Notes under the pieces: generated by a model
Databases searched by the model: none
What the model was told of the DNA's origin: nothing
What the model saw: only the letters and a program-made list of their open reading frames with translations
Position numbers and translations under genes: made by a program
Assembly (NCBI RefSeq): GCF_000213575.1
Contig: NZ_GL892005.1
Coordinates: 186,001-250,000, forward strand
Length of the DNA: 64,000 bases
Source of the DNA: Dysgonomonas mossii DSM 22836
GTDB lineage: Bacteria; Bacteroidota; Bacteroidia; Bacteroidales; Dysgonomonadaceae
Reading direction: 5' to 3'
Shown: in pieces, positions 28,896 through 38,020 of the stretch
Position numbering within the stretch: the first letter of the stretch is position 1
Layout of the letters: every line of letters begins with the position of its first letter

Positions 28896-29996
28896 ATGAA
28901 ACACTATTTAAAATACATTTTAACTTCAGTTCTTTTGCTTACCGTAATGGGCTTTCAACCTCTGGCAGCAGAAAACGCACATGAGGCTCAGCCCGAAAAA
29001 GAATTGAACGTTAAAGAACTTATTCTCGATCACCTTGCTGATGCATACGAGTGGCATTTAACTTCGTTTGGCGATACACATATTTCCATACCGTTGCCAA
29101 TCATCGTGAAAGGGGAGACTTCAGGCTGGCATTTTTTTATGTCATCTAAGTTCCATCATGGGCATGAGGCATACGAAGGATTTTATATTGCACAAGAAGG
29201 TAAGTATAAAGGTAAGATTGTAGAAAAAAATGCTTCGGGTGAAGAAATACGTCCTTGGGACTTTTCGTTGACGAAGAATGCAACCAGTTTGATAATCAGC
29301 TCTACACTTCTTATAATCATAGTCCTAAGTGTATCTAAATGGTACAGAAGACAAGCTAAGACGGGAGAGAAGAAAGCTCCGAAAGGTTTTGTCGGGTTTA
29401 TGGAGATGTTTATAATCAGTGTGCAGGACGATATCATTAAGCCGTGTGTAGGGAAAAATTACAGAAAATTTTCTCCCTATCTGCTTACTGTTTTCTTTTT
29501 CATCTTGTTCAACAACCTATTGGGATTGATACCCCTCTTTCCGGGAGGTGCAAACGTGACAGGTAATATTGCAGTCACTTTGGTGCTTGCCGTGTTTACA
29601 TTCTTCACCGTGAATCTTTTCGGATCGAAAGAATACTGGAAAGAAGTATTTTGGCCCGATGTGCCTACCTGGCTCAAGGTGCCGATACCTATCATGCCTG
29701 CAATAGAACTGGTGGGGGTATTTACAAAGCCTTTTGCGTTGATGATTCGTCTCTTCGCTAATATACTTGCAGGACACTCTATTGTATTGGGTCTTACCTG
29801 CTTGATATTCGTTACGGCAAATCTAGGAGCGGTGATCAATAGCTCGATGACTGTTGTCTCTGTATTGCTGACTATATTTATCAGTCTGGTAGAAATATTA
29901 GTCGCATATATTCAGGCTTATGTGTTTACTATGCTGTCGGCCGTATTTATCGGTTTGGCACAAATAGAGCCACATCATCATGCAGAAAAACATTAA
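28896..29996 (+). CDS. atpB: F0F1 ATP synthase subunit a
   Basis: A 366-residue membrane subunit forming the proton half-channels. The essential Arg lies in 'MIRLFANILAGHSIVLG', and 'EILVAYIQAYVFTMLSAVFIGLAQ' is the last helix pair. The N-terminus is extended by about 130 residues with a signal-like start and the His-rich segments 'HISIPLPIIVKGETSGWHFFMSSKFHHGHEAY' in part, a Bacteroidetes trait. The C-terminus ends in a His run ('EPHHHAEKH'). Starts one base after the previous stop. Confidence 0.96.
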   Translation: MKHYLKYILTSVLLLTVMGFQPLAAENAHEAQPEKELNVKELILDHLADAYEWHLTSFGDTHISIPLPIIVKGETSGWHFFMSSKFHHGHEAYEGFYIAQEGKYKGKIVEKNASGEEIRPWDFSLTKNATSLIISSTLLIIIVLSVSKWYRRQAKTGEKKAPKGFVGFMEMFIISVQDDIIKPCVGKNYRKFSPYLLTVFFFILFNNLLGLIPLFPGGANVTGNIAVTLVLAVFTFFTVNLFGSKEYWKEVFWPDVPTWLKVPIPIMPAIELVGVFTKPFALMIRLFANILAGHSIVLGLTCLIFVTANLGAVINSSMTVVSVLLTIFISLVEILVAYIQAYVFTMLSAVFIGLAQIEPHHHAEKH

Positions 29997-30035
29997 TATT
30001 AAAAGTAAATTAACAATTGAATAATTTTAAACTAA

Positions 30036-30293
<258 letters not shown>

Positions 30294-30307
30294 ATTAGTA
30301 AATAGAT

Positions 30308-30808
30308 ATGAATTTACTATTACCTGAATCCGGCCTTCTTTTTTGGATGCTCCTATCTTTTATAGTAGTTTTCTTCGTTCTGGCCAAATTTGGTTTCCCT
30401 GTGATAACCAAAATGGTTGAGGAACGCAAAAACTATATACAAGATTCGTTGGATGCAGCCCAGAAAGCCAATGAGCAATTGGCTTCGATAAAAGAAAAAA
30501 GTGATGAGATACTTTCATCAGCTAAGGCAGAACAGGTGAAAATCTTGAAAGAGGCGGCTGATACACGCGATCGTATTATAAACGAAGCACGTGAACAAGC
30601 CAAGATAGCCGGGGCAAAGGAAATGGAAGAAATAAGAAAGCAGATCCAAATGGAAAAAGATCAGGCTATACGCGACATTCGTCGTCAGGTAGCTGAACTA
30701 TCTGTGGATGTTGCCGAAAAAGTTCTTCGAGATACCTTGAAAGACCCTAAAGAACAAATGTCAATGATTGATCGCCTAGTGGATGAAGCTATGGTATCTA
30801 AATCTTAA
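30308..30808 (+). CDS. atpF: F0F1 ATP synthase subunit b
   Basis: A 166-residue stalk subunit with one N-terminal membrane helix ('LLFWMLLSFIVVFFVLAKFGF') followed by a long, charged coiled coil to the C-terminus ('VAEKVLRDTLKDP'). It forms the peripheral stalk with delta. Fourteen bases after atpE and nine before atpH. Confidence 0.95.
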   Translation: MNLLLPESGLLFWMLLSFIVVFFVLAKFGFPVITKMVEERKNYIQDSLDAAQKANEQLASIKEKSDEILSSAKAEQVKILKEAADTRDRIINEAREQAKIAGAKEMEEIRKQIQMEKDQAIRDIRRQVAELSVDVAEKVLRDTLKDPKEQMSMIDRLVDEAMVSKS

Positions 30809-30817
30809 TCAACTGTT

Positions 30818-31372
30818 ATGAATGAAGGGATGATTTCTAAGCGATATGCTAAAGCTCTGTTGCTATATGCAGTGGATCAGAAAGCGGAGGATGTATTGTT
30901 TGCCGAGATGAAAAAGGTAGCATCGTCATTTGTCCGCGAACCCCGTTTGCGTATGGCAATGGATAATCCTACGTTGAATGCCGAAGATAAGCTTGCGCTG
31001 GTAAAGGCTGCTGTGGGCGCAAAACCGAGTAACGAGTATATTCGTTTTGCCGAGCTGGTAGTGAAAAAAAGACGTGAAATGTATCTTCGAAATATTGCGC
31101 TCAGTTACATCGATTTGTATTGTGAAGCCAAACATATCAATACCGGGAAGCTAGTTACTGCTACCCCTGTGGATGATGCTACAAAACAGAAGATGAAAAG
31201 CTTGCTACAGAAAATTAAACCGGGGACGCTTGATTTTGAAACAAGTGTAGATCCGGATATCGAAGGAGGCTTTATTCTCTATATCGACACATACAGGTTG
31301 GATGCCAGCGTAAAAAGTCAGTTGAAGCGTATCAAGCAAAAGTTTGTCGCCGAAAACAGTAAGATTGGATAA
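30818..31372 (+). CDS. atpH: F0F1 ATP synthase subunit delta
   Basis: A 184-residue peripheral stalk subunit. Residues 1-110 form the helical bundle that binds alpha ('MISKRYAKALLLYA'). The C-terminal part has the typical 'DPDIEGGFILYIDTYRLDASVKSQLKRIKQKF' segment in which Gly-Gly follows the conserved Asp/Glu. Between it and atpA is a 70-base spacer without a clear promoter. Confidence 0.95.
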   Translation: MNEGMISKRYAKALLLYAVDQKAEDVLFAEMKKVASSFVREPRLRMAMDNPTLNAEDKLALVKAAVGAKPSNEYIRFAELVVKKRREMYLRNIALSYIDLYCEAKHINTGKLVTATPVDDATKQKMKSLLQKIKPGTLDFETSVDPDIEGGFILYIDTYRLDASVKSQLKRIKQKFVAENSKIG

Positions 31373-31442
31373 TAGATACTCTACCTATTTGAAAAGAGCT
31401 ATCCACGTATAGCTTTATAGTAACTTATAATTTGAATAAAAT

Positions 31443-33029
31443 ATGTCTGAAAATATAAAAGCAAGCGAAGTCTCCGATGTGCTGAAAATGCAGCTAGAGA
31501 GTATCAGTAGCCGCGTACAGTTCGAGGAGGTGGGTACAGTTCTCTATGTAGGAGATGGTGTTGTTCGCATATACGGACTTAAAAATGCAGAGGCAAACGA
31601 ACTTCTTGAGTTCGACAACGGTATTATGGCTGTTGTGATGAACTTGGAAGAAGATAATGTCGGTGCTGTATTGTTAGGCCCGTCAGACCAGATAAAGGAA
31701 GGATTTACCGTAAAACGCACAGGCCGTATTGCATCCATCAATGTGGGTGAAGGCATGTTAGGGCGTGTAATCAATCCTCTGGGTGAGCCTTTGGACGGAA
31801 AAGGCCCGATTGCCGGCGAACTGCTGGAAATGCCACTGGAACGTAAAGCTCCGGGGGTAATATACCGTCAGCCTGTAACCCAGCCTCTACAGACCGGATT
31901 GAAATCTGTGGATGCTATGATCCCCATCGGACGGGGGCAACGTGAGCTTATCATCGGTGACCGCCAGACAGGTAAAACTGCCATTGCGATAGACACCATT
32001 ATCAATCAAAGAAGCAATTATGATGCCGGAGACCCTGTATACTGTATTTATGTAGCCATCGGTCAGAAAGCATCTACAGTTGCCAATATAGTAGAAACAC
32101 TAAAAGAAAAAGGTGCGCTTGACTATACGGTTGTAGTTTCGGCTACAGCAGCCGAGCCGGCAGCAGTTCAGTATTTTGCTGCGTTTGCAGGTGCTGCTAT
32201 CGGAGAATATTTCCGCGACACAGGACGTCATGCCCTTGTGGTATATGATGACTTGTCGAAACAGGCGGTTGCATATCGTGAAGTATCCTTGATTCTTCGT
32301 CGTCCACCGGGACGTGAAGCCTATCCGGGTGATATCTTCTATTTGCACTCCCGTTTGTTGGAGCGTGCGGCCAAAATTATTAACCAGCAGGAAGTTGCCG
32401 AACAGATGAACGACCTACCGGCAAGTCTTAAAGGAAAGGTAAAAGCGGGAGGTTCTCTTACTGCCCTTCCTATTATCGAAACTCAGGCCGGTGACGTATC
32501 TGCGTATATTCCTACCAACGTTATCTCTATTACCGACGGACAAATATTCCTCGATATAGATCTCTTCAATGCGGGTATGCGTCCTGCCATCGATGTGGGT
32601 ATATCTGTATCTCGTGTGGGAGGTTCGGCCCAGGTGAAAGCGATGAAAAAAGTCGCCGGAACATTGAAGATTGACCAGGCTCAGTATCGTGAATTGGAAG
32701 CATTTACCCAGTTTGGTGGCGATATGGACCCCGTTACGGCAATGACTATCGATAAAGGTAAGAAGAATACAGTATTGCTGGTTCAGCCTCAGTATGCGCC
32801 GGTACCTGTTGAAAAACAGATCGCCATACTGTATTGCGGAACAAATGGCTTGCTTCGTCAAGTGCCGGAAGATAAAATACATGAGTTTGAAACCGAATTT
32901 CTGAGAACATTGGAAATGCAATATCAAGCTGATGTGCTGGATGTCCTGAAAAAAGGAGTCATCAACGAAGATGTGGAAACTAAAATCAGGAAAGTAGCCG
33001 CGGATATTGCTTCTCAGTACAAAAAATAA
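31443..33029 (+). CDS. atpA: F0F1 ATP synthase subunit alpha
   Basis: A 528-residue non-catalytic F1 subunit. Landmarks are '[10 protein letters not shown]', P-loop '[15 protein letters not shown]', '[29 protein letters not shown]' in part, and '[15 protein letters not shown]'. The arginine finger region precedes 'GGSAQ' at 'SVSRVGG'. Codon use is GC-richer than in the intergenic and accessory parts, as expected of a highly expressed gene. Six bases separate it from atpG. Confidence 0.98.
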   Translation: MSENIKASEVSDVLKMQLESISSRVQFEEVGTVLYVGDGVVRIYGLKNAEANELLEFDNGIMAVVMNLEEDNVGAVLLGPSDQIKEGFTVKRTGRIASINVGEGMLGRVINPLGEPLDGKGPIAGELLEMPLERKAPGVIYRQPVTQPLQTGLKSVDAMIPIGRGQRELIIGDRQTGKTAIAIDTIINQRSNYDAGDPVYCIYVAIGQKASTVANIVETLKEKGALDYTVVVSATAAEPAAVQYFAAFAGAAIGEYFRDTGRHALVVYDDLSKQAVAYREVSLILRRPPGREAYPGDIFYLHSRLLERAAKIINQQEVAEQMNDLPASLKGKVKAGGSLTALPIIETQAGDVSAYIPTNVISITDGQIFLDIDLFNAGMRPAIDVGISVSRVGGSAQVKAMKKVAGTLKIDQAQYRELEAFTQFGGDMDPVTAMTIDKGKKNTVLLVQPQYAPVPVEKQIAILYCGTNGLLRQVPEDKIHEFETEFLRTLEMQYQADVLDVLKKGVINEDVETKIRKVAADIASQYKK

Positions 33030-33035
33030 TGAATT

Positions 33036-33920
33036 ATGGCATCTCTTAAGGAAATAAAAAATAGAATTGGCTCTGTAAAAAGTACCAAGAAGATTACTTC
33101 TGCAATGAAGATGATAGCTTCATCTAAGTTGCACAAGGCGCAAAATGCAATCAGCAACTTCTTGCCTTATCAGCAGAAGTTGGATGTCATTCTGACTAAT
33201 CTTCTGTCTTCTGATACAAGCTATGAGTCTCCTTTTATCCAAAAAAGAGAAACAAAGAGAGTCGCTATAGTTGGTTTTGCTTCCAATTCTTCGCTTTGTG
33301 GTGCATACAACTCGAATGTAATAAAAGAGTTTAGTACCGTTTACACTAACAAGAAAGAAGAGGTAGGAGCAGGGAATATCTTAGTATATCCTATCGGTAA
33401 AAAATTGGCCGAGGCCCTGAAGAAACAGGGAATAGTGGCGCAAGGCGATTACAGGGATATGGCTGATAAGCCTACCTTCTTAGCCGTACAGGATCTTGCC
33501 AAAGAACTGATAAAGAAATATATTGATGGAGAAATAGATGAGGTGATCTTAATTTATCATCATTTCATATCTACCGGATCGCAGAAATTAAAGAAGACAC
33601 AATTCCTTCCTTTCGATTTGGAAAGCGCTAAGCCTGAAAGTCAGCAAGACGAAAATATGTTTGCCGACTATATTCTTGAGCCATCGAAAGAGGAAATTCT
33701 CGACTCTTTAATTCCTACCGTGCTTTATTCACGCTTGTATGCTGCTTTACTAGACGCGAGTGCATCGGAACATGCCGCACGTATGATTGCTATGCAAATA
33801 GCATCAGACAATGCCGACGAACTGGTGCAGGATCTGACTATTCAATACAACAAGTCGCGTCAACAAGCTGTTACAAACGAATTGTTGGATATTATCGGTG
33901 GTGCTTCGGCATTGCAGTGA
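33036..33920 (+). CDS. atpG: F0F1 ATP synthase subunit gamma
   Basis: A 294-residue rotor subunit. The N-terminal helix begins 'LKEIKNRIGSVKSTKKITSAMKMIA' in part, and the C-terminal helix has 'RMIAMQIASDNADELVQDL' and 'RQQAVTNELLDIIGGASAL', the classical ends of gamma. It is the last gene of the operon, followed by a hairpin terminator. Confidence 0.97.
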   Translation: MASLKEIKNRIGSVKSTKKITSAMKMIASSKLHKAQNAISNFLPYQQKLDVILTNLLSSDTSYESPFIQKRETKRVAIVGFASNSSLCGAYNSNVIKEFSTVYTNKKEEVGAGNILVYPIGKKLAEALKKQGIVAQGDYRDMADKPTFLAVQDLAKELIKKYIDGEIDEVILIYHHFISTGSQKLKKTQFLPFDLESAKPESQQDENMFADYILEPSKEEILDSLIPTVLYSRLYAALLDASASEHAARMIAMQIASDNADELVQDLTIQYNKSRQQAVTNELLDIIGGASALQ

Positions 33921-33945
33921 TAGGAGAAAATTCTTTATAAAATAT

Positions 33946-33980
33946 AGCCCCGGACTTTTATAGTTTGGGGTTTATTTTTT
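33946..33980 (+). terminator. Terminator of the ATP synthase operon
   Basis: AGCCCCGGAC pairs with GTTTGGGGTT through several G-U pairs around a short loop, followed by a T-rich tract to 33980 and beyond. Confidence 0.65.
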
Positions 33981-34003
33981 TAGTTTTTTTGATTCGTAAA
34001 AAA

Positions 34004-34032
34004 TTGTATCTCAAAAAAAGTGACTACCTTTG
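34004..34032 (+). promoter_or_regulatory. Promoter of the pyrB leader
   Basis: TTG (34004-34006) and TACCTTTG (34025-34032) are spaced by 18 bases, close to the Bacteroidetes -33/-7 layout. A short ORF begins 20 bases downstream. Confidence 0.6.
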
Positions 34033-34051
34033 TTGTAATATATAGAGAATT

Positions 34052-34135
34052 ATGATGGAAAAAATAGCTTATATGCAACAGTATTATTTTCACGACAGTG
34101 GTTCCTGTATTTCCAATGAATTATTATTGATATAG
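34052..34135 (+). CDS. Possible 27-residue leader peptide upstream of pyrB
   Basis: A short frame of 28 codons including stop begins with two consecutive ATG codons after a consensus-like promoter, and stops six bases before the terminator stem at 34141. The product has an aromatic cluster 'AYMQQYYFHD'. Promoter, short ORF and a strong terminator in sequence resemble a transcription attenuator. The 241 bases between the terminator and pyrB are more than usual for attenuation. It could also be an independent small transcript. There is no homology known to me. Confidence 0.4.
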   Translation: MMEKIAYMQQYYFHDSGSCISNELLLI

Positions 34136-34140
34136 ATAGT

Positions 34141-34178
34141 ATCCTCGAAGAAGTATTCTTTTTCGGGGATTTTTTTTG
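34141..34178 (+). terminator. Strong terminator in the pyrB leader
   Basis: ATCCTCGAAGAAG pairs along all 13 positions (two G-U) with CTTTTTCGGGGAT, closing a four-base loop, followed by seven or eight T. It lies between the leader promoter and pyrB, so it would block read-through unless relieved. Confidence 0.8.
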
Positions 34179-34258
34179 AAATAAATTGTCTTATATAGAG
34201 ATCTTTGCGGTAATTGACAGATAATAGAAAAGTAACAATAAAAAACAGTTGTAAAACT

Positions 34259-34364
34259 GTCACTTTTACATACGCTTCGCTCCTGTGACCGCTGGTTGTC
34301 ACCTTTTGGTGTGTATGGTGTTGTTTGTTAGCTGTTTGTGGTTTTGTGGAATGTGTCACTTTTT
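34259..34364 (+). repeat. GTCAC(T/C)TTTT repeat cluster upstream of pyrB
   Basis: Three copies of GTCAC(T/C)TTTT begin at 34259, 34298 and 34355. The last two are 57 bases apart, and GTTTTGTGGAATGT precedes the third. A related cluster lies at 55903-55977 upstream of the FemAB gene, with GTTTTGTGAAATA before its last copy and a 56-base spacing. pyrB starts 55 bases after the last copy. Confidence 0.5.
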
Positions 34365-34418
34365 TACTGCTATCTTTTTGTTGAATATGAATTTTACTCT
34401 TACAAAATATAAATAGTT

Positions 34419-35336
34419 ATGTGCAATAAAAGCTTGGTTTCAATTACAGATTATTCGAAGGAAGATATTCTGAGAATACTGAATCTGACTAAAAAATTTG
34501 ACGAGCAACCTAATCGTAGGTTATTGGAAGGCAAAGTGTGTGCTACACTTTTTTTTGAGCCGTCGACACGGACACGCCTTAGTTTTGAGACTGCAGTAAA
34601 CCGCTTGGGCGGGCGTATCATAGGCTTTTCTGATGCGGCTACTACCAGTTCATCGAAAGGAGAGACGCTGAAAGATACGATTCTGATGGTAAACAACTAT
34701 GCCGATATTATAATCATGCGACACCATTTGGAAGGGGCTGCACGTTATGCTTCGGAGATTTCTTCTATACCGATCATTAATGCCGGAGATGGAGCCAATC
34801 AGCACCCTACGCAGACAATGCTTGATATCTATTCTATATTTAAGACACAAGGTACTCTCGATAATCTGACAATAACGATTGTTGGTGACCTGAAATATGG
34901 TCGTACTGTGCACTCCCTGATCATCGGGATGTCACACTTCAACCCAACTTTTATATTTGTTGCACCCGAAGAACTGCATCTTCCCGATCCGTATAAAGCC
35001 TTCTGTGATGAACATGGAATAAAGTATTCGGAACACACGGATTTTGATTCGGAGGTGATAGACAAAGCGGATATCCTGTATATGACACGTGTGCAGAGAG
35101 AACGTTTTACCGACCTGATGGAATATGAAAAGGTGAAGAATGTGTATATTCTCAAGAATGATATGTTGGCAGGAGCAAAAGACAATCTGAAAATATTGCA
35201 TCCCCTGCCTCGTGTAAACGAGATACAACAGGATGTGGATGATAGCCCTAAGGCTTATTACTTCGAACAGGCTAAGAACGGAATGTTTACCCGTGAGGCT
35301 GTGATATGTGATGCGTTGGGTATAGAAGTTGAATAA
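34419..35336 (+). CDS. pyrB: Aspartate carbamoyltransferase catalytic subunit
   Basis: A 305-residue ATCase catalytic chain joining carbamoyl phosphate and aspartate in pyrimidine synthesis. The carbamoyl phosphate loop is '[15 protein letters not shown]'. '[14 protein letters not shown]' carries the 80s loop Ser/Lys, '[14 protein letters not shown]' the His-Pro-Thr-Gln site, and '[11 protein letters not shown]' the aspartate-binding Arg. It is followed after 15 bases by pyrI, indicating an E. coli-like allosteric holoenzyme. The leader with terminator and repeats upstream may regulate it. Confidence 0.97.
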   Translation: MCNKSLVSITDYSKEDILRILNLTKKFDEQPNRRLLEGKVCATLFFEPSTRTRLSFETAVNRLGGRIIGFSDAATTSSSKGETLKDTILMVNNYADIIIMRHHLEGAARYASEISSIPIINAGDGANQHPTQTMLDIYSIFKTQGTLDNLTITIVGDLKYGRTVHSLIIGMSHFNPTFIFVAPEELHLPDPYKAFCDEHGIKYSEHTDFDSEVIDKADILYMTRVQRERFTDLMEYEKVKNVYILKNDMLAGAKDNLKILHPLPRVNEIQQDVDDSPKAYYFEQAKNGMFTREAVICDALGIEVE

Positions 35337-35351
35337 ATAAAATATCAAGAT

Positions 35352-35813
35352 ATGAATGAACGTAGAAAAGCAATGCAGGTAGCAGCATTATGCAACGGAA
35401 CAGCCATAGATCATATTCCTCCCAGCGTAGTGTTTAAAGTAGTATCATTGTTGGAGCTCGAAAAGCTGGATAATCCTATTACAATCGGAAATAATCTGGA
35501 AAGTAAGAAGATGGCTTCAAAGGGAATTATCAAGATCACAGGTAAATATTTTGAAGAAAGCGTGATCAATAAGATTGCGATCATAGCACCGAATGTAGTT
35601 CTTAATATCATTAAAGATTACGAGGTTGTAGAAAAGAAGAGGGTGGTTTTACCTAAAGTAATCAATGGAATTGTAAAGTGCAACAACCCGAAGTGTATTA
35701 CAAATAATGAGCCTATGACTACACGTTTTGAGGTTATTGATTGTAACAACACAGAGCTGCGTTGTCATTATTGTAATATTAAAATTCAGAAAGACGAGAT
35801 TATCCTGAAATGA
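35352..35813 (+). CDS. pyrI: Aspartate carbamoyltransferase regulatory subunit
   Basis: A 153-residue regulatory chain. The N-terminal nucleotide-binding domain has 'NGTAIDHIPPSVVFKVV' and the C-terminal zinc domain has four Cys in 'CNNPKCITNNEP' and 'LRCHYCNIKI'. It binds CTP or ATP and controls PyrB. Its last four bases overlap the start of the flavin reductase gene (ATGA), so that gene is translationally coupled. Confidence 0.96.
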   Translation: MNERRKAMQVAALCNGTAIDHIPPSVVFKVVSLLELEKLDNPITIGNNLESKKMASKGIIKITGKYFEESVINKIAIIAPNVVLNIIKDYEVVEKKRVVLPKVINGIVKCNNPKCITNNEPMTTRFEVIDCNNTELRCHYCNIKIQKDEIILK

Positions 35814-36385
35814 AGCAAGATTGGAAGCCGGGAACACTGATATATCCTTTGCCTGCTGCCATGATAAGTTGTGGAAGCACTCCCGAAGAATATAATATTA
35901 TTACTCTGAGTTGGCTCGGTACTATCTGTACCAATCCCCCGATGTGCTATATTTCGGTAAGACCCGAAAGGCATTCGTATGAAATTATAAAGCGGGATAT
36001 GGAGTTTGTAATAAATATAACAACAGAGGATCTTGCTTTTGCAACCGACTGGTGCGGCGTGAGATCGGGTAAGGATTTCAGTAAATTTGACGAAATGAAA
36101 CTTACTCCGGGGAAGGCATCAATTGTTCGGGTTCCCATCATCGAAGAGTCTCCTTTAAATATCGAGTGTAGAGTACGGGAGATACTGAGTTTAGGTTCGC
36201 ATGATATGTTTATCGCCGATGTGGTAAATGTGAAAGCTGATGAAAAGTATATTGATCCGGAAACTGGAAAGTTTAGTCTCGAAAGTGCTAAACCGATTGC
36301 ATATTCTCATGGTCAGTATTATGGCTTAGGGGAAAAGATCGGAGGTTTCGGCTGGACTGTCAGAAAAAAGAAAGAGGAGCTGTAA
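35810..36385 (+). CDS. Flavin reductase family protein (flavoredoxin type)
   Basis: A 191-residue FMN-binding split-barrel protein. Typical segments are 'PLPAAMISCGSTPEEYNIITLSWLGTICTNPPMCYISVRPERHSYEII' in parts, and 'EFVINITTEDLAFATDWCG'. It probably binds FMN and acts as a flavin reductase or flavoredoxin. Overlap with pyrI suggests cotranscription with the ATCase genes; a direct link to pyrimidine synthesis is not established. Stops two bases before the convergent nuclease gene. Confidence 0.88.
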   Translation: MKQDWKPGTLIYPLPAAMISCGSTPEEYNIITLSWLGTICTNPPMCYISVRPERHSYEIIKRDMEFVINITTEDLAFATDWCGVRSGKDFSKFDEMKLTPGKASIVRVPIIEESPLNIECRVREILSLGSHDMFIADVVNVKADEKYIDPETGKFSLESAKPIAYSHGQYYGLGEKIGGFGWTVRKKKEEL

Positions 36386-36387
36386 TC

Positions 36388-36894
36388 TTAGTTCCTCGGT
36401 TCTCTTTTTGACTTTTCGGATCTTTGCTTTTTCCTATACTCATAAGGAGGCGTGGGATTCTTCAAACTCCAGATATTCAACTTCTGTTGTCGGGCTGTTT
36501 TCTCCAATTCTTCGAGTATCGGGTCTTCAACATAATGGTCGTAGTACCATGCTAAACCTTCTTTGACCATCTCCTGATTTAAATTCAACTCGTCGAGATA
36601 AACGATACCTAAAGTTCTATCATATTGATCGATACCCTTTTTCTCAACTTTTACGGTTTTCCCGTAGCATAGGTCGTTTAAGTAGGTTCTGGCTTTGCTG
36701 CTGAAGCCTTGTCCTTTTTCGGGAGCATCTATGCCATAGAGTCGCACTTTTATTCGTTCCTTGCTATCTGTCAGGATGGTCATTGTATCACCATCTGCAA
36801 CACTGACTACCTTTCCTTTTATTGTTTCGGCGGGTTCAGTGGAAGGCTGGTTACAGGAGATAAAGAGTAATAGTATGAATATAAATTTTCTCAT
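36388..36894 (-). CDS. Thermonuclease (SNase-like) lipoprotein
   Basis: A 168-residue OB-fold nuclease. Lipobox 'LLLFISC' places the lipidated Cys near residue 14. Catalytic and calcium ligands are in 'VSVADGDTMTIL' (Asp), 'KVRLYGIDAPEKGQG' (Arg and Asp) and 'DRTLGIVYLDELNLNQEMVKEGLAWYY' in part (Arg, Glu). It would cut single- or double-stranded DNA or RNA at the cell envelope. The rest of the gap to 37128 has no feature that I can see. Confidence 0.9.
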   Translation of the reverse strand: MRKFIFILLLFISCNQPSTEPAETIKGKVVSVADGDTMTILTDSKERIKVRLYGIDAPEKGQGFSSKARTYLNDLCYGKTVKVEKKGIDQYDRTLGIVYLDELNLNQEMVKEGLAWYYDHYVEDPILEELEKTARQQKLNIWSLKNPTPPYEYRKKQRSEKSKREPRN

Positions 36895-37128
36895 TCGTTA
36901 TAAAAGTTCATTTTTATCTTTAAATAGAATTAGCATATTATGAACTAGAGATCTAAATTAACTAAAAAGAGACAGAAAGAAATAATTATTTCTAATATAT
37001 TGTCTTTACTGCTTTTATCGATAAGCTAGTAGATAGATAAATGATTGAATGAATAAACCTTATAAAATAAGTTGTCAGAGTTGTTAAAATATATAGGGAG
37101 AAATAAACGAAAAATAAAAATGATTTCA

Positions 37129-37136
37129 TAGATTTG
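37129..37136 (+). promoter_or_regulatory. -7 promoter element of the small lipoprotein gene
   Basis: TAGATTTG matches TAnnTTTG, 30 bases before the ATG at 37167. It overlaps the longer open frame from 37134 and supports the downstream start. Confidence 0.55.
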
Positions 37137-37166
37137 TCTAAATCTATCAATATAAAATTACATATT

Positions 37167-37559
37167 ATGAAAAAATTAGTTGTATTCGCATCTGTTGTCT
37201 TTTTGTTTTCGTCTTGTGCTACAATATTTACTCCATCTAAGCAAAGTATAACGTTCTCGGGGATTGAAGGTACAAAAATTTATGATGCAAGTAATAATGT
37301 GAAATTAGCAGAAATAGGAAGTGACAAAACTGCGACTATCTCCGTTAAAAAGAAAATGAGCGACAAGCAACTGTTGGCTAAAAAAGAAGGATATAAGACA
37401 TTGCCTTTTATCTTAGAGTCTACTTTCAATACGACCTCTCTATGGAATATCCTATTTTGGCCTGGTTTTATTGTAGATTTAGGAACAGGACAGATGAACA
37501 AATGGGATAATACTAGTATCAATCTTGATCTTGAAAAAGATGATTCAGCATCCAAATAA
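37167..37559 (+). CDS. Small lipoprotein with PEGA-like fold
   Basis: A 130-residue lipoprotein. The signal peptide ends in lipobox 'LFSSCATIF', which places the lipidated Cys near residue 17. The mature part is a short beta domain ('SITFSGIEGTKIYDA', 'TATISVKKKMSD', 'LLAKKEGYKTLPFILE') similar in pattern to PEGA-type domains. It then has a hydrophobic segment 'LWNILFWPGFIVDLGTG' that may contact the membrane, a layout common in small Bacteroidetes outer-membrane lipoproteins. Function unknown. Confidence 0.75.
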   Translation: MKKLVVFASVVFLFSSCATIFTPSKQSITFSGIEGTKIYDASNNVKLAEIGSDKTATISVKKKMSDKQLLAKKEGYKTLPFILESTFNTTSLWNILFWPGFIVDLGTGQMNKWDNTSINLDLEKDDSASK

Positions 37560-37580
37560 ATAGAAATCTATAAAATAGAA

Positions 37581-37614
37581 AAAAGGACTGAATTTTATTT
37601 TAGTCCTTTTTTTT
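37581..37614 (+). terminator. Terminator after the small lipoprotein gene
   Basis: AAAAGGACT pairs with AGTCCTTTT around a 12-base loop, followed by TTTT. Confidence 0.75.
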
Positions 37615-37638
37615 ATTCTTGATAATCATTGTTTTAAG

Positions 37639-37726
37639 CGGAGAGGAAGAGATTCGAACTCTCGATACCCTTTAGGGGTATACACGCTTTCCAGGCGTGC
37701 CTCTTCAACCACTCGAGCACCTCTCC
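37639..37726 (-). tRNA. tRNA-Ser (anticodon GGA)
   Basis: The minus strand folds as an 88-base class II tRNA. The acceptor stem is GGAGAGG/CCTCTCC, the anticodon loop CTGGAAA contains GGA, the long variable arm is TATACCCCTAAAGGGTA, and the T-arm includes GTTCGAATC. The discriminator base is G, as in serine tRNAs. CCA is not encoded. Confidence 0.95.
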
Positions 37727-37895
37727 TTTGTCCTCTGGTTGTAGCGTGTGCAAAGATAAAGGATATTTTTGAATTGACAAGAAGAGTGAAAGTATTAGTC
37801 GTTTAGGGGGATGATTTTAGAAGGCTTTGAAGTGTTTACAACCGGTATAGCTTTATTTACAATACGAGAAATCGGAATAGCTTTGGCTTGGCTTG

Positions 37896-37924
37896 TTGTA
37901 TATCCTAAAAAAGAGTTATCTTTG
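37896..37924 (+). promoter_or_regulatory. Promoter of tmRNA
   Basis: TTG (37896-37898) and TATCTTTG (37917-37924) with an 18-base spacer fit the Bacteroidetes promoter. The mature tmRNA begins at 38021, so about 90 bases of precursor would be removed by processing. The rest of 37727-38020 holds no gene that I accept. Confidence 0.55.
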
Positions 37925-38020
37925 TATCCGATATTGTTTAGACAAATGTTTCGCATAATTTGTTTTTCAATGTCTAAGTCTGATATTAAAGAGTTTGATG
38001 TCAGGCGAAAACAAACCAAC

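Noticed and set aside
32415-32927. Antisense ORF of 170 codons opposite atpA
   Set aside because: It lies wholly within a core gene with strong conserved motifs, and the product has no recognisable features.
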